Shown here piece by piece: positions 19,100-27,887 of a stretch of 41,966 bases of DNA. A model generated the notes under the pieces. It worked only from the letters and a program-made list of their open reading frames with translations, had not been told where the DNA came from and made no database searches. The position numbers were made by a program, and so were the translations under genes. Origin of the DNA: Oscillospiraceae bacterium (GTDB lineage: Bacteria; Bacillota; Clostridia; Oscillospirales; Acutalibacteraceae); the NCBI GenBank assembly GCA_031259495.1, contig JAIRLJ010000006.1, forward strand, positions 1 to 41,966, in the 5' to 3' direction. The number at the start of each line of letters is the position of its first letter. Positions within the stretch are counted from its first letter, which is position 1.

Positions 19100-20071
19100 A
19101 TGAAAAAAATCATTTTTTTATTATTACCTGTTTTATTTTTAACAGTTTTTATCTATTACATTGCACTCAAGGAACTAAACAAAAAAATAAATTCAATGTC
19201 TAATTATTGTAATAGTATTAATAATTACGATGGTATTAGTGTAGTTAAATTCAAAGATTGTGGGCTCGGAAATCAAATGTTTATTTATGCTTTCGGAAAA
19301 ATTTTAGAAAAAAACACAAAGACAAAAGTATTTTTTGAAAAAGACGAACTTGATAATTCCAAAACAAATAGAAAGTTTTGTTTGGATAAAATGAACACAA
19401 AAATGGATATCATTTCAAAAAGCGCAGTACAAAATTTAAATTTAAAAACAATAGATTTTGTAGGTACAAAAGAAGCAAGAAGTGTTGATTTATCTATCAT
19501 AAAAAGTACAGGCAATTACATCTATTACGGTCATTGGGAAAATCCCAATTGGGGTTACACGCAAATTTTAAAAGAACTTTATGAAGATTTTTCAGTAAAA
19601 GAAGATTTAGATAAAAAAAATTCAGATATGCTCAAAAAAATTCAAAAAACAAATTCAGTTGCTTTAAATTTTAGAGTAAATAACCCAAAAACAGATGATA
19701 GCTCTTTTATATCTTTAGGAAAGAAATATTACAAAAATGCCATGGATTACATAAGTTCAAAAGTTAAAAATCCTCATTATTATATTTTTTCTGAACGTCA
19801 AGACTTGTGCAAAGAAATTTTAGATCTAAAAGAAACAAAGCATACTTTTGTTAACATCAACGACGATTCTAAAAACTATCTTGATATGAATCTGATGAAA
19901 AATTGTAAACACAATATAACTTCATACAGTACTTTTTCTTGGTGGGGTGCTTTTTTAAATAAAAATGCAAATAAAATCGTAACTCTTCCTAAAGGTGAAT
20001 GGTATAAAAATATTAATTTAACAGGTAAAAATCTATTTTTTAAAGGCTGTAAATTTATTTCTATAAATTAA
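19100..20071 (+). CDS. GT11-type (alpha-1,2-fucosyltransferase-like) enzyme, membrane-anchored
   Basis: A protein of 323 residues with an N-terminal hydrophobic anchor (about 4-22) and a GT11-type domain. The opening motif GLGNQMFIYA (55-64) and the late TSYSTFSWWGAFLN block are strong GT11 signs. The donor-site motif, normally H-x-R-R-G-D-Y, reads NFRVNNP at 190-196, so the His, second Arg and Asp are missing. The enzyme may have changed specificity or lost activity. The ATG follows a GGGGA site. It sits between the broken methyltransferase and a GT2 enzyme, so the set probably decorates one glycan. GDP-fucose use cannot be claimed with the altered motif. Confidence 0.75.
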   Translation: MKKIIFLLLPVLFLTVFIYYIALKELNKKINSMSNYCNSINNYDGISVVKFKDCGLGNQMFIYAFGKILEKNTKTKVFFEKDELDNSKTNRKFCLDKMNTKMDIISKSAVQNLNLKTIDFVGTKEARSVDLSIIKSTGNYIYYGHWENPNWGYTQILKELYEDFSVKEDLDKKNSDMLKKIQKTNSVALNFRVNNPKTDDSSFISLGKKYYKNAMDYISSKVKNPHYYIFSERQDLCKEILDLKETKHTFVNINDDSKNYLDMNLMKNCKHNITSYSTFSWWGAFLNKNANKIVTLPKGEWYKNINLTGKNLFFKGCKFISIN

Positions 20072-20090
20072 TAATTAGGGAGAGTCATAT

Positions 20091-21032
20091 TTGATAAAAT
20101 ACAAAATATCTTTTTTAAAAACGCAACATTTCTTAAAAAAAATAAAATCATTCTATCCTGCTTTATTGTTACTCATTGCTTTATGTTTTAACTCTATTTT
20201 TGTAAATTTACAAAAATTGCATACTCAAGATAACACCAAAATAGCCGTTATTGTACCTGTTTACAACACAGAAAAATATCTTACGAGTTGTGTAAATTCA
20301 ATAATCAACCAAACGCTTCGAAAGATTTCTATAATTTTAGTTGACGACTGTTCTACTGATAATTCTTTACAAATATTAAAGAAATATGAAAAAAATAACA
20401 GAGTAAAAATTTTACAACATGATCACAATAAAGGTGGAAGTGCGGCAAGAAATACGGGAATTAAATACGCTATATCAATGTTTAAAAATTTGAAATATAT
20501 AACTTTTGTAGATTCTGATGACATAATAGAGTCAGACACTTATGAAAAAGCCTTTGAAGAAGCTTTAATGGATGATGCTGATATTTTAGCTTTTGCAGCA
20601 GATACAAAGCATCCAAGCTTTGAGAATAATAATGGCCTTGATAATAAAAAAGGAGGTCACAAACCAGAAGATAAAGTACTTCGAAATTATAATTTACATG
20701 ATCGCGTAAAAGCATTTGAAGAAAATGAGATACAAACAGGTTTTCCGATGGTTTGGAACAAACTATATTCTACAAAAATATTTCGAGAAATACTTTTTAT
20801 GGAAGACCTTCAACCACATGAAGATTTATGTTTTAATGCAATGGCTTATATTAGGGCAAAAACTATCAAATTTATACCTAATGTTTTTTACCATTGGAGA
20901 ATATATGGGAATTCAACAGGGGATACTACATCACAAGAAAAATCCCTAAAACTTTTAGAACTTTCGCGATCACATATAATTGAAGATTGGAAAAAATGTA
21001 AAGTACCAGAAGAAGATATCGAAAAAATTTAA
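20091..21032 (+). CDS. Family 2 glycosyltransferase, membrane-anchored, C-terminus frameshifted
   Basis: A GT2 (GT-A fold) enzyme, 313 residues to the first stop. A basic N-terminus is followed by an anchor helix (about 22-38). The catalytic core has VIVPVYNTEKYL (about 54-64), VDDCSTD (84-90) and the metal-binding DSDD (141-144). The start is a TTG eight bases after GGAG. After the stop at 21032 the reading continues in another frame as LNHNLKVKFAQNYLHAR, then in a third frame as FDFENILNN with a stop at 21110. The original protein therefore ran about 25 residues longer. The core is intact, so it may still work. Confidence 0.85.
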   Translation: MIKYKISFLKTQHFLKKIKSFYPALLLLIALCFNSIFVNLQKLHTQDNTKIAVIVPVYNTEKYLTSCVNSIINQTLRKISIILVDDCSTDNSLQILKKYEKNNRVKILQHDHNKGGSAARNTGIKYAISMFKNLKYITFVDSDDIIESDTYEKAFEEALMDDADILAFAADTKHPSFENNNGLDNKKGGHKPEDKVLRNYNLHDRVKAFEENEIQTGFPMVWNKLYSTKIFREILFMEDLQPHEDLCFNAMAYIRAKTIKFIPNVFYHWRIYGNSTGDTTSQEKSLKLLELSRSHIIEDWKKCKVPEEDIEKI

Positions 21033-21120
21033 ATCACAATTTAAAAGTTAAATTTGCACAAAATTATTTACATGCCCGTATTTGATTTCGAAAATATTCT
21101 TAATAATTAGGAGAAAAAAT

Positions 21121-21732
21121 TTGGAATTTAGTGTATTAGGTTTAAAAATAAAAACGAATTTTTTAAACTTGGCTTTGATTGTATGTGCTGTAATACTTTC
21201 TGATGCTTCGGGTTTTACTGGTTTTTGGGTATTTTTAGCGATAGTCTTGCACGAAACAGCACACCTTCTAACTTTGTGTATATTTAAATGTCAACCGAAA
21301 GAAATACGATTTGCAACATTTGATGTTGTTATAGTAGAAAAAAATTTTGTCCAAAGAAGTTTTTTAAAAGACACACTTATATATATATCTGGCCCTCTTG
21401 CTAACATTTTTTTTGCTTTTTTTATTTTGTTTTTACACAAAATATTTAATTTTCAAATTTTATTAGAAATATTTTTAATCAATATAACTTTAGGCTGTTT
21501 TAATTTATTACCTATAGTTTTTTTGGACGGCGGAAAAATTCTAAAATTACTTTTAGAATTCAAATTTAATCCTAGGAAATCAAAAAACATTCTTGTTGCA
21601 ACTTCGATTATAAGCATTGTTCCATTATTGTTGACAGGAATTATAGGAGTTTGCAGTAACAGCTTTAATTTTTCACTTTTATTTCTGTCTATTTATCTTG
21701 TCATAATGTTATTAATAAAAAAAATTGAATAA
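21121..21732 (+). CDS. spoIVFB: SpoIVFB-like site-2 protease (M50)
   Basis: An intramembrane zinc protease, about 203 residues. The HExxH motif is HETAH (about 44-48) in a hydrophobic helix, and the third ligand motif NLLPIVFLDGGKIL lies further on, the M50 pattern. Size and layout match SpoIVFB, which cleaves pro-sigma-K in the mother cell. The start is the TTG at 21121 with AGGAG seven bases upstream; an in-frame extension from 21082 lies in the tail of the frameshifted GT2 gene. No SpoIVFA partner is adjacent. SpoIVB, which would trigger it, is encoded at 10.4-11.6 kb. Other M50 proteases cannot be excluded. Confidence 0.7.
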   Translation: MEFSVLGLKIKTNFLNLALIVCAVILSDASGFTGFWVFLAIVLHETAHLLTLCIFKCQPKEIRFATFDVVIVEKNFVQRSFLKDTLIYISGPLANIFFAFFILFLHKIFNFQILLEIFLINITLGCFNLLPIVFLDGGKILKLLLEFKFNPRKSKNILVATSIISIVPLLLTGIIGVCSNSFNFSLLFLSIYLVIMLLIKKIE

Positions 21733-21805
21733 ATAAATTAAAAATCTTTTTATGTAAAACGTTTACTTTATCAAATGCACAACTTATCTAGCAGATTTAG
21801 TTATT

Positions 21806-22639
21806 CTATAAGCGTTCTTTATTTGTTGTATTTTGAATTACACTAGCAAAACTTTTTTTTGGCTTTTCAGCAGATATATTTGCAAAATTGATTTTTTTCA
21901 TCGCTTCCCAAGACTTTTCCAACTCTGCATCTATGTAATTTTTTAATTTATCTTCATTCTTTTTATCAATCGAACACAGTAATACAACAGTAATTATAGA
22001 TCTGGTATCAAAATCACCAGTTTTGTAAAGTCCATCCAAAACTTGTGCTAACTTTTTTAATTTTGTTTTTTCTAAACTCAAATCTGATGACAAAAACTTA
22101 TTTACAACGGGTACAATTTTTTCTCTTGTAAATGTTACTGGCCTGATTTCTCCACCATATCTTTCTTTTTCCTCAAAAATTTTAATTTTAAGATCGGGAA
22201 ATATGTTTACCAACCTATTTATTAAAAAAACTGGATCAGTTTCTGATTTTTCATTTTTCCTTTTCTTTCCGACAATTTTTTTTTGAACACGAGTTTTATC
22301 GTAACCAGAGTGAGAAAAAATTCCCATAGAATTTAAAAAATCCTTGGAAATCGTCTCAGCTTGTCTATCTAATTCTACATTTTCATCGAAAAGCCACGAA
22401 GAAATAACCTTATCTTCGTCGTTTTTAAGAAAAAAAATCTTGCTATTCAAATTATATTCGACTGTATATCGAATGTTATTTTTTACATATTCAATCGCAA
22501 ACAAAAAATCATGTGATAAATCATTTGTAACAAAAGCTTCCAAAGCTGTTACTTTTGTCATACTACTCGAAACCAGTGAAAAAATTAAATTGCTCTTGTT
22601 GCTTTTTTTATCGTTTTCTTTTCTATTATTCGGAATCAT
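21806..22639 (-). CDS. Unrecognised conserved-looking protein, 277 residues
   Basis: A soluble, lysine-rich protein without signal or membrane segment and without a motif I recognise. The first half is mixed strand-like sequence (YTVEYNLNSKIFFLKN, VISSWLFDENVEL) and the second half is helical (VLDGLYKTGDFDTRSI, AELEKSWEAMKK). The likely start is the ATG at 22639 after GGAG, though the spacing is short at four bases; a TTG at 22672 would add 11 residues. It faces the M50 protease gene tail to tail and is read away from the M14 gene. Function is unknown. Confidence 0.65.
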   Translation of the reverse strand: MIPNNRKENDKKSNKSNLIFSLVSSSMTKVTALEAFVTNDLSHDFLFAIEYVKNNIRYTVEYNLNSKIFFLKNDEDKVISSWLFDENVELDRQAETISKDFLNSMGIFSHSGYDKTRVQKKIVGKKRKNEKSETDPVFLINRLVNIFPDLKIKIFEEKERYGGEIRPVTFTREKIVPVVNKFLSSDLSLEKTKLKKLAQVLDGLYKTGDFDTRSIITVVLLCSIDKKNEDKLKNYIDAELEKSWEAMKKINFANISAEKPKKSFASVIQNTTNKERL

Positions 22640-22896
22640 TTTACTCCAAAAACTCAAACTTTTCTCGACCAAACAGTAGTAATTTTATTTTATACATTCT
22701 TAAAAAGCAAATTAAATGAGAAATTCTATACTTCTCTGGAAGCTATGCATTTTTAGCTAATCTAAAACTTAAAAAAACTCAAAATATTAAAACTAAGTTG
22801 TTTAATATATTTCGTTAATAACCAGATTTTTTGAAAGCTAATACGCTTTTTTGCATAATCTATAAAAAAATTAATCTAAACAGAAGGTGCAATTAA

Positions 22897-23796
22897 TTGA
22901 AGAAATTCAACCTTAAAAACATGGATGAAAAAAACAGGAAAAATTTTATAGAAACACTTAAAAACGAATATCCCTTCATAGAACATAAAGTTTTATCAAA
23001 AAGTGTTTTGAAAAAAGACATAGATTATATAAAAATTGGAAAAACAAAAAACTCTGTACTCTTTGTAGGTGCTACACATGGTTCAGAATGGATAACTACA
23101 TCTCTGCTTTTACATTTTTTAGAAGAAATTTGTCAAATAATTGTAAAAAACAAAAAAATAATAGGAATAGATCTAAAAATATTTTTTGAAAATAGTTCAA
23201 TTATAATTCTACCTTGTTTGAACCCCGATGGTGTTGAAATACAAATAAATGGTTCAAAAAGCGCTAAAAAATACAAAAAATTAGTCTGCAAACATATGTA
23301 CAATAAATCTTCTATTTGGCAAGCAAATGCCAGAGGAGTAGATCTAAATCACAATTTTGACGCAGGCTGGCAAATAGTACACAAACTTGAAGAGGAAAGT
23401 GGAATTTTCGGCCCAACCTCAACCAGATATGGAGGAAAAGCTCCATTTACAGAACCGGAAACGATTGCAATAAAAAAACTGTGCGAGGAGTTTGATTTTA
23501 GACATGTAATATCATTTCACAGTCAGGGAAAAGAAATTTTTTGGAAGTACGGTGATTCAACTCCAGCAAGTTCTAAAATTATGGCAAAACTTTTTGCAAT
23601 TTTAAGTTCTTATAAAATCTCCGAGCCTGAAGGCATGGCAGTAGGTGGTGGCTTAAAAGATTGGTATATTGAAAAATATAAAAAGCCGGGCTTTACAATA
23701 GAAGTTGGTTTAGGGGAAAATCCTTTGCTAATTTTTCAGTTACCGGAAATTTATAAAGATTTATTTAAAAGTTTGGTTTTAGCAATAGTTTTGTAA
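22897..23796 (+). CDS. M14 family zinc carboxypeptidase
   Basis: A metallopeptidase of 299 residues with no signal peptide. The zinc ligands are in HGSEW (His 61 and Glu 64) and in SFHSQG (about residue 208). Substrate-binding residues are in NARGVDLNHNF and the catalytic glutamate is in TIEVGLG (about 274), so all M14 motifs are present. Cytoplasmic M14 enzymes in Firmicutes often cleave murein peptides (gamma-D-glutamyl-diaminopimelate bonds), a plausible but unproven role in wall recycling or spore cortex. The start is TTG after AGAAGGTG. It converges on the flavin reductase gene with four bases between the two stops. Confidence 0.85.
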   Translation: MKKFNLKNMDEKNRKNFIETLKNEYPFIEHKVLSKSVLKKDIDYIKIGKTKNSVLFVGATHGSEWITTSLLLHFLEEICQIIVKNKKIIGIDLKIFFENSSIIILPCLNPDGVEIQINGSKSAKKYKKLVCKHMYNKSSIWQANARGVDLNHNFDAGWQIVHKLEEESGIFGPTSTRYGGKAPFTEPETIAIKKLCEEFDFRHVISFHSQGKEIFWKYGDSTPASSKIMAKLFAILSSYKISEPEGMAVGGGLKDWYIEKYKKPGFTIEVGLGENPLLIFQLPEIYKDLFKSLVLAIVL

Positions 23797-23800
23797 TTTG

Positions 23801-24325
23801 CTAAACTTCTGATTTTAAAATTTTTACCATTTCTCCCACAAACATTTTATGAAAATCTTGCTTTTTATAATTTTCTAAAATAATACTTTTGTCACAAAAA
23901 CTTTCAGCTGTTAAGAATTGCCCATAGAGTTTTTTGCAACACAGAACAAGGCTTGATTCTTCAAAGTAAGTAAAATTTTCATCTTCTAAAACAGTCATTC
24001 CAGTCTCTTTAACTTTATCTACATCTTTTCCCGAAGTTCTACCACAAAAATTTAATATATTTTTAGCATTCTTGTTATTTTTTGTATCTAAAAAACATAA
24101 CGTAATAAATTTAGTATTTTCGACTATAGAAAAAGTATGCCTCTGCGGTCTTATAAAAAAAAACGCTACATTTTTGTTCCAAAGAGAAGCTAAACCTCCC
24201 CAACTCGCAGTCATAGCGTTGATATGATTTTCATGTTTAGCAGTTATGAGCATCCAATTGCGACCTATCAAATCAAATACATTACCGCTTAAAAATTCAG
24301 GTTTAATTTGAATAAAATTTTTCAC
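23801..24325 (-). CDS. Flavin reductase-like FMN-binding protein
   Basis: A flavin reductase family protein of about 174 residues with the split-barrel flavoprotein sequence INAMTASWGGLASLWNKN and a VAFFFIRPQRHTF strand that usually contacts FMN, then FCGRTSGKDVDK. Such proteins reduce or bind flavin; the partner is unknown. The GTG at 24325 sits nine bases after GAGAG, while the TTG at 24334 has no room for a ribosome site, so I use the GTG. It stands alone between the convergent M14 gene and recO. Confidence 0.8.
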   Translation of the reverse strand: MKNFIQIKPEFLSGNVFDLIGRNWMLITAKHENHINAMTASWGGLASLWNKNVAFFFIRPQRHTFSIVENTKFITLCFLDTKNNKNAKNILNFCGRTSGKDVDKVKETGMTVLEDENFTYFEESSLVLCCKKLYGQFLTAESFCDKSIILENYKKQDFHKMFVGEMVKILKSEV

Positions 24326-24443
24326 TAAAAACAACTCTCAATCTAGAAAATTCTTAAAATATTTATATTAACAAACAAACTCTTAGATAATTAATTAATA
24401 TTTATGACATATAGCGTAAAAAAATTATTTGTAAGTTATAAAA

Positions 24444-25202
24444 TTAAAAAGTTCTTTCTAGATTTTTACAAATGTCTTTGTAAATTTTTAAAACTTGAGG
24501 AAGCTTTTCTAAACAAAACAAAATATATTTCTCGCAAATCTCAGAAAGTTCAGTACTAATCTCTTCAGAAACTTCAAAAAAGAAAGCTTTTTTTAAAACT
24601 GAATAAAAAACATGTAAAAGACACAACATTACACCTTTTTGAAAATAAACAAAATGTGAATCATCTTTTTTTTCTCGACATTTTTGACAAAAAATAATTC
24701 CTTCTTCAAATGACCAAAAAAATTTTTTTTCAGATTCGATATGTGAACAAATTATATTTGGAGCGTAACCAACCATACAAAGCAGCCGCATTTCAAATAT
24801 AGCTTTTAGTCTTTTTTCTTCGACTTCTCCATTGCACAGAAAATTAATTGAGTTAAGCAACAGAGTTAAAACAGAATCAGCACACTCTGCTGTACAAGAT
24901 AACTCCATACAAAGGTCGCAAAAATATTCGGCAAGAGCAAATTTTTTAATATCATTTTTAAGATCAAAAAACAGCTTTTTTAAACTGCATTCAGATAATA
25001 CATAATTATCCTTGTTTTTGTATAAAACGAATTCGGAATAAGCAAAAACCAAAGCACCTTTAGCGTTTTGATTTTTAGGATTTTTCACTCCTTTAGCAAA
25101 AACACGCAAAAGACCCTCGCTTTGTGTGAAAATAGTCAGCAAACCATCTTTCTCAGAAATATCTGTACAAGAAAAAACCAATCCACTAGTTTTGATTATC
25201 AA
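24444..25202 (-). CDS. recO: DNA repair protein RecO
   Basis: Recombination mediator that helps load RecA with RecR, 252 residues. The N-terminal OB-fold begins with KTSGLVFSCTDISEKDGLLTI. The C-terminal helical domain carries a zinc-site-like pattern, C-S-H followed about 20 residues later by CQKC (GYAPNIICSHI and FCQKC), as in Firmicutes RecO. The ATG is the natural start. It follows rpsP on the same strand at 60 bases, which is not the usual place for recO (commonly beside era). Confidence 0.88.
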   Translation of the reverse strand: MIIKTSGLVFSCTDISEKDGLLTIFTQSEGLLRVFAKGVKNPKNQNAKGALVFAYSEFVLYKNKDNYVLSECSLKKLFFDLKNDIKKFALAEYFCDLCMELSCTAECADSVLTLLLNSINFLCNGEVEEKRLKAIFEMRLLCMVGYAPNIICSHIESEKKFFWSFEEGIIFCQKCREKKDDSHFVYFQKGVMLCLLHVFYSVLKKAFFFEVSEEISTELSEICEKYILFCLEKLPQVLKIYKDICKNLERTF

Positions 25203-25262
25203 ATTCGACTTTTATTCCTTATTTTATACAATCTCAAATCAATCAAACCCAAAAAGCCAAAA

Positions 25263-25502
25263 TTAACTTTCTTGCTTTTTTAACAAAGCTTTAACGGTAT
25301 CTGTGGGCTGTGCGCCACTGGCTATCCATTTTTCAGCTTTTTCGCTATCAACTCTAAAAGTTTTAGCTTCCGACATGGGATCATAAAACCCCAATTCTTC
25401 TATAAACCTACCGTCACGAGGATATCTTGAATCGGCCACAACTATACGATAAAACGGGCTTTTTTTAGTTCCCATACGACGAAGCCTTATTTTCACTGCC
25501 AT
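25263..25502 (-). CDS. rpsP: Ribosomal protein bS16
   Basis: A small-subunit protein of 79 residues, normal length. The opening [25 protein letters not shown] is diagnostic and [13 protein letters not shown] follows. The ATG has TAGGAGGTG upstream. It follows ffh at 23 bases, as in many Firmicutes, but the next gene is recO, not a KH-domain gene, rimM or trmD. Confidence 0.97.
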   Translation of the reverse strand: MAVKIRLRRMGTKKSPFYRIVVADSRYPRDGRFIEELGFYDPMSEAKTFRVDSEKAEKWIASGAQPTDTVKALLKKQES

Positions 25503-25525
25503 TTGTTCTTCACCTCCTAATCATA

Positions 25526-26842
25526 TTAAAACCCAAACGGAGTTGTTTTAAATTTTTTATTTTTTTTAAGATGTTTTGTCATATTTTTCATATTCTCAAA
25601 ACTTTTTAATAGTTTGTTGATATCCTGCAAAGTTGTGCCGCTACCAGACGCTATTCGTTTTTTCCTAGAAAAATTCAAAACCTTAGGGCTTGTCCTTTCA
25701 AAGGGAGTCATAGAAAATATTATGGCTTCCATGCGAATTATCTGTCGATCATCGATATCTACTTTTTCAATTTGTTTAGAAACACCAGGAATTTTGGAAA
25801 GTATATTTTTTATTGGTCCCATTTTTTTTACTTGAGCAAATTGAACAAGCAAATCGTTAAGATCGAGCTTATTACTCATGATTTTTTTTGCTGTTTCTTT
25901 GGCCTTAGTCTCGTCTAGTTTTGATTGGGCTTCTTCTATTAATGTTAAAACGTCTCCCATACCAAGTATTCTGGAAGCTATTCTGTCAGGGTGAAAAGCT
26001 TCTAAATCGCCGACTTTTTCACCAGTACCAATGAATTTTATAGGTTTGCCAACTACACTTCTAATAGATAGCGCAGCTCCACCTCGTGTATCGCCATCAA
26101 GTTTTGTTAAGATAACACCAGAAACGTTCAAGGTTTCGTTAAACACAGAAGCTACATCAACAGCTGTTTGACCAGTCATAGAATCTATTACTAGCAAAAT
26201 TTCATTCGGACTTACTTTCGCTTTGATTTTTTTGAGCTCATCCATTAGATATTTATCTATTTGAAGTCTTCCTGCAGTATCTATTAAAACTACGTCATTG
26301 CCATAGTCTTTTGCATATTTAATAGCATTTGTAGAAATTTTAACAGGATCTGATTTACCCATTTCAAAAACCGGCACTTTAATTTTGGAAGCTAAAACTT
26401 TCAGTTGCTCTATAGCAGCAGGGCGGTAAACATCACACGCAACCAATAAAGGTCTGTGGCCTTTTATTTTTAAATTGAGCGCAAGTTTTACTGCGTGTGT
26501 TGTTTTACCAGAGCCTTGCAAACCACATAACAAAACAACAGTTGGCAAACTCGAGATAGTCAATTCTTCGCATTTTTCTCCCATTAAGAAGGTAAGTTCT
26601 TCATTGACTATCTTAATCACATTGTGTTCAGGAGTTAAACTTTTTAAAACATCAAAACCAATAGCTCTTTGAGTAACTTTCTCTGTAAAATCTTTTACAA
26701 CTTTATAATTAACATCAGCCTCCAATAAAGAAAGGCGCACCTCACGCATTACTTCCCTTATATCTTTTTCAGAAAGTTTTCCCTTTGACTTTAGTTTACT
26801 AAAAGCAGCCGAAATTTTATTAGACAAATTTTTAAAAATCAT
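25526..26842 (-). CDS. ffh: Signal recognition particle GTPase Ffh
   Basis: The SRP54 homologue that binds signal sequences and SRP RNA and docks on FtsY, 438 residues. The helical N-domain comes first. The G-domain has GLQGSGKTTHAVK, DTAGR and TKLDGDTRGG, and the C-terminal M-domain includes the RNA-binding SGSGTTLQDINKLL block. The ATG has AGGAGG upstream. It is 12 bases after ylxM and 23 before rpsP, so the three are one operon. The M-domain is methionine-poor and the tail short, but all motifs are intact. Confidence 0.97.
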   Translation of the reverse strand: MIFKNLSNKISAAFSKLKSKGKLSEKDIREVMREVRLSLLEADVNYKVVKDFTEKVTQRAIGFDVLKSLTPEHNVIKIVNEELTFLMGEKCEELTISSLPTVVLLCGLQGSGKTTHAVKLALNLKIKGHRPLLVACDVYRPAAIEQLKVLASKIKVPVFEMGKSDPVKISTNAIKYAKDYGNDVVLIDTAGRLQIDKYLMDELKKIKAKVSPNEILLVIDSMTGQTAVDVASVFNETLNVSGVILTKLDGDTRGGAALSIRSVVGKPIKFIGTGEKVGDLEAFHPDRIASRILGMGDVLTLIEEAQSKLDETKAKETAKKIMSNKLDLNDLLVQFAQVKKMGPIKNILSKIPGVSKQIEKVDIDDRQIIRMEAIIFSMTPFERTSPKVLNFSRKKRIASGSGTTLQDINKLLKSFENMKNMTKHLKKNKKFKTTPFGF

Positions 26843-26854
26843 GCTGCTTCCCTC

Positions 26855-27223
26855 CTAATATGTCAAAAGTCTATCAACAGCTTCCTCTATATCTTGAACA
26901 CAATTTTGAATTTCTTTTGAAAACGAAAGCGTTTTATTAATAAAATTTATTCTTTCGGCTTTTTTTCGTATTGTTTCTACTCTTTTTTTATTTTCTTGAG
27001 ACTTTTTAAAAAATTCGAGCTTTTCTTCCATTCTAAAAAGCCAAACTTCAGCTCTTTTTATCGCGTCTCTAACACCCTGTCTTGTAATTTTCTGATTTAT
27101 AGCAATTTCAGAAAGAGAAAGATCCTCATCGTAATAACATCTTGCGGCTTCATATTGTTTTGGTGTCAACATCCTGCCGTAAAAATCTAGAAGACCCGAT
27201 ACTACGAAATTTTTAACCGACAC
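26855..27223 (-). CDS. ylxM: YlxM-type helix-turn-helix partner of Ffh
   Basis: A YlxM/p13-like protein of about 122 residues, always found next to ffh. The region LDFYGRMLTPKQYEAARCYYDEDLSLSEIA is the family core, with the HTH recognition stretch ITRQGVRDAIKRAEVWL. The start is a GTG at 27223 with AGGAG seven bases upstream; an extension to 27295 has no ribosome site and is poorly conserved-looking. The second half is a lysine-rich helix. It is first of the ylxM-ffh-rpsP operon. Confidence 0.9.
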   Translation of the reverse strand: MSVKNFVVSGLLDFYGRMLTPKQYEAARCYYDEDLSLSEIAINQKITRQGVRDAIKRAEVWLFRMEEKLEFFKKSQENKKRVETIRKKAERINFINKTLSFSKEIQNCVQDIEEAVDRLLTY

Positions 27224-27362
27224 TAAAAATCTCCTATGTTTTTTAGGTTTTTTAAAATCCTCAACGGTCCAGATTCTAACATCAGAAAAATACAAGTGTC
27301 AAGTTGTTTTACCACACATGTTACTAAACCTCATGCGAAATTAAAAACATTAAAATCACATT

Positions 27363-27449
27363 GTGAAAACTAATCAAACTGAAAAGCTAGAAGAGAAAAA
27401 CTTCAGGCGCTTGGTTGGTGTTAAAATGTATCACAAACCTATTTATTAA
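27363..27449 (+). mobile_element. Stub of an IS5-like transposase N-terminus
   Basis: Twenty-eight codons read TEKLEEKNFRRLVGVK and then stop. This matches the typical N-terminal pattern of IS5-group transposases (K-L-x-E-K-x-F-R-R-L-T-G-V-K). No DDE domain follows and no terminal repeats are visible, so only a scar remains. The match is short. Confidence 0.4.
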
Positions 27450-27887
27450 ATCATAATTTTTTTACTGATGTTTTTAAAATTCAAAATCTTCTTGAACGAA
27501 TTTTGCAGCATGTTTAAACTTTGAATTTTAAGAAAACCTATTTGATAAATTTCTAATGTTATGTATAAAAAATGTGTGAAAAAATAAAAAATTTTAACTT
27601 AAAAATAGGTTTACAGTTTGAATACTTGTTTTAAAACTTCACGTAAGTTCAATGTAAATAAATTTGAGCTTAACGGTATGATTAATAAATTAGCAACAGT
27701 AACATTTAAAAACGTAATAGATTCATACCTTTTGTCGGCAATTTATTATTATTTAACAGGCCGAAAATGAATATGGGTTTACATCCAACAAAAACAGCTT
27801 CGCCATTGTAGCTAATCATCCTAAATAGGTTACTATAGAATCCCGTGGCTATGGAGTTTGCAAAATGTTATCAAAGAAGTAATATGA

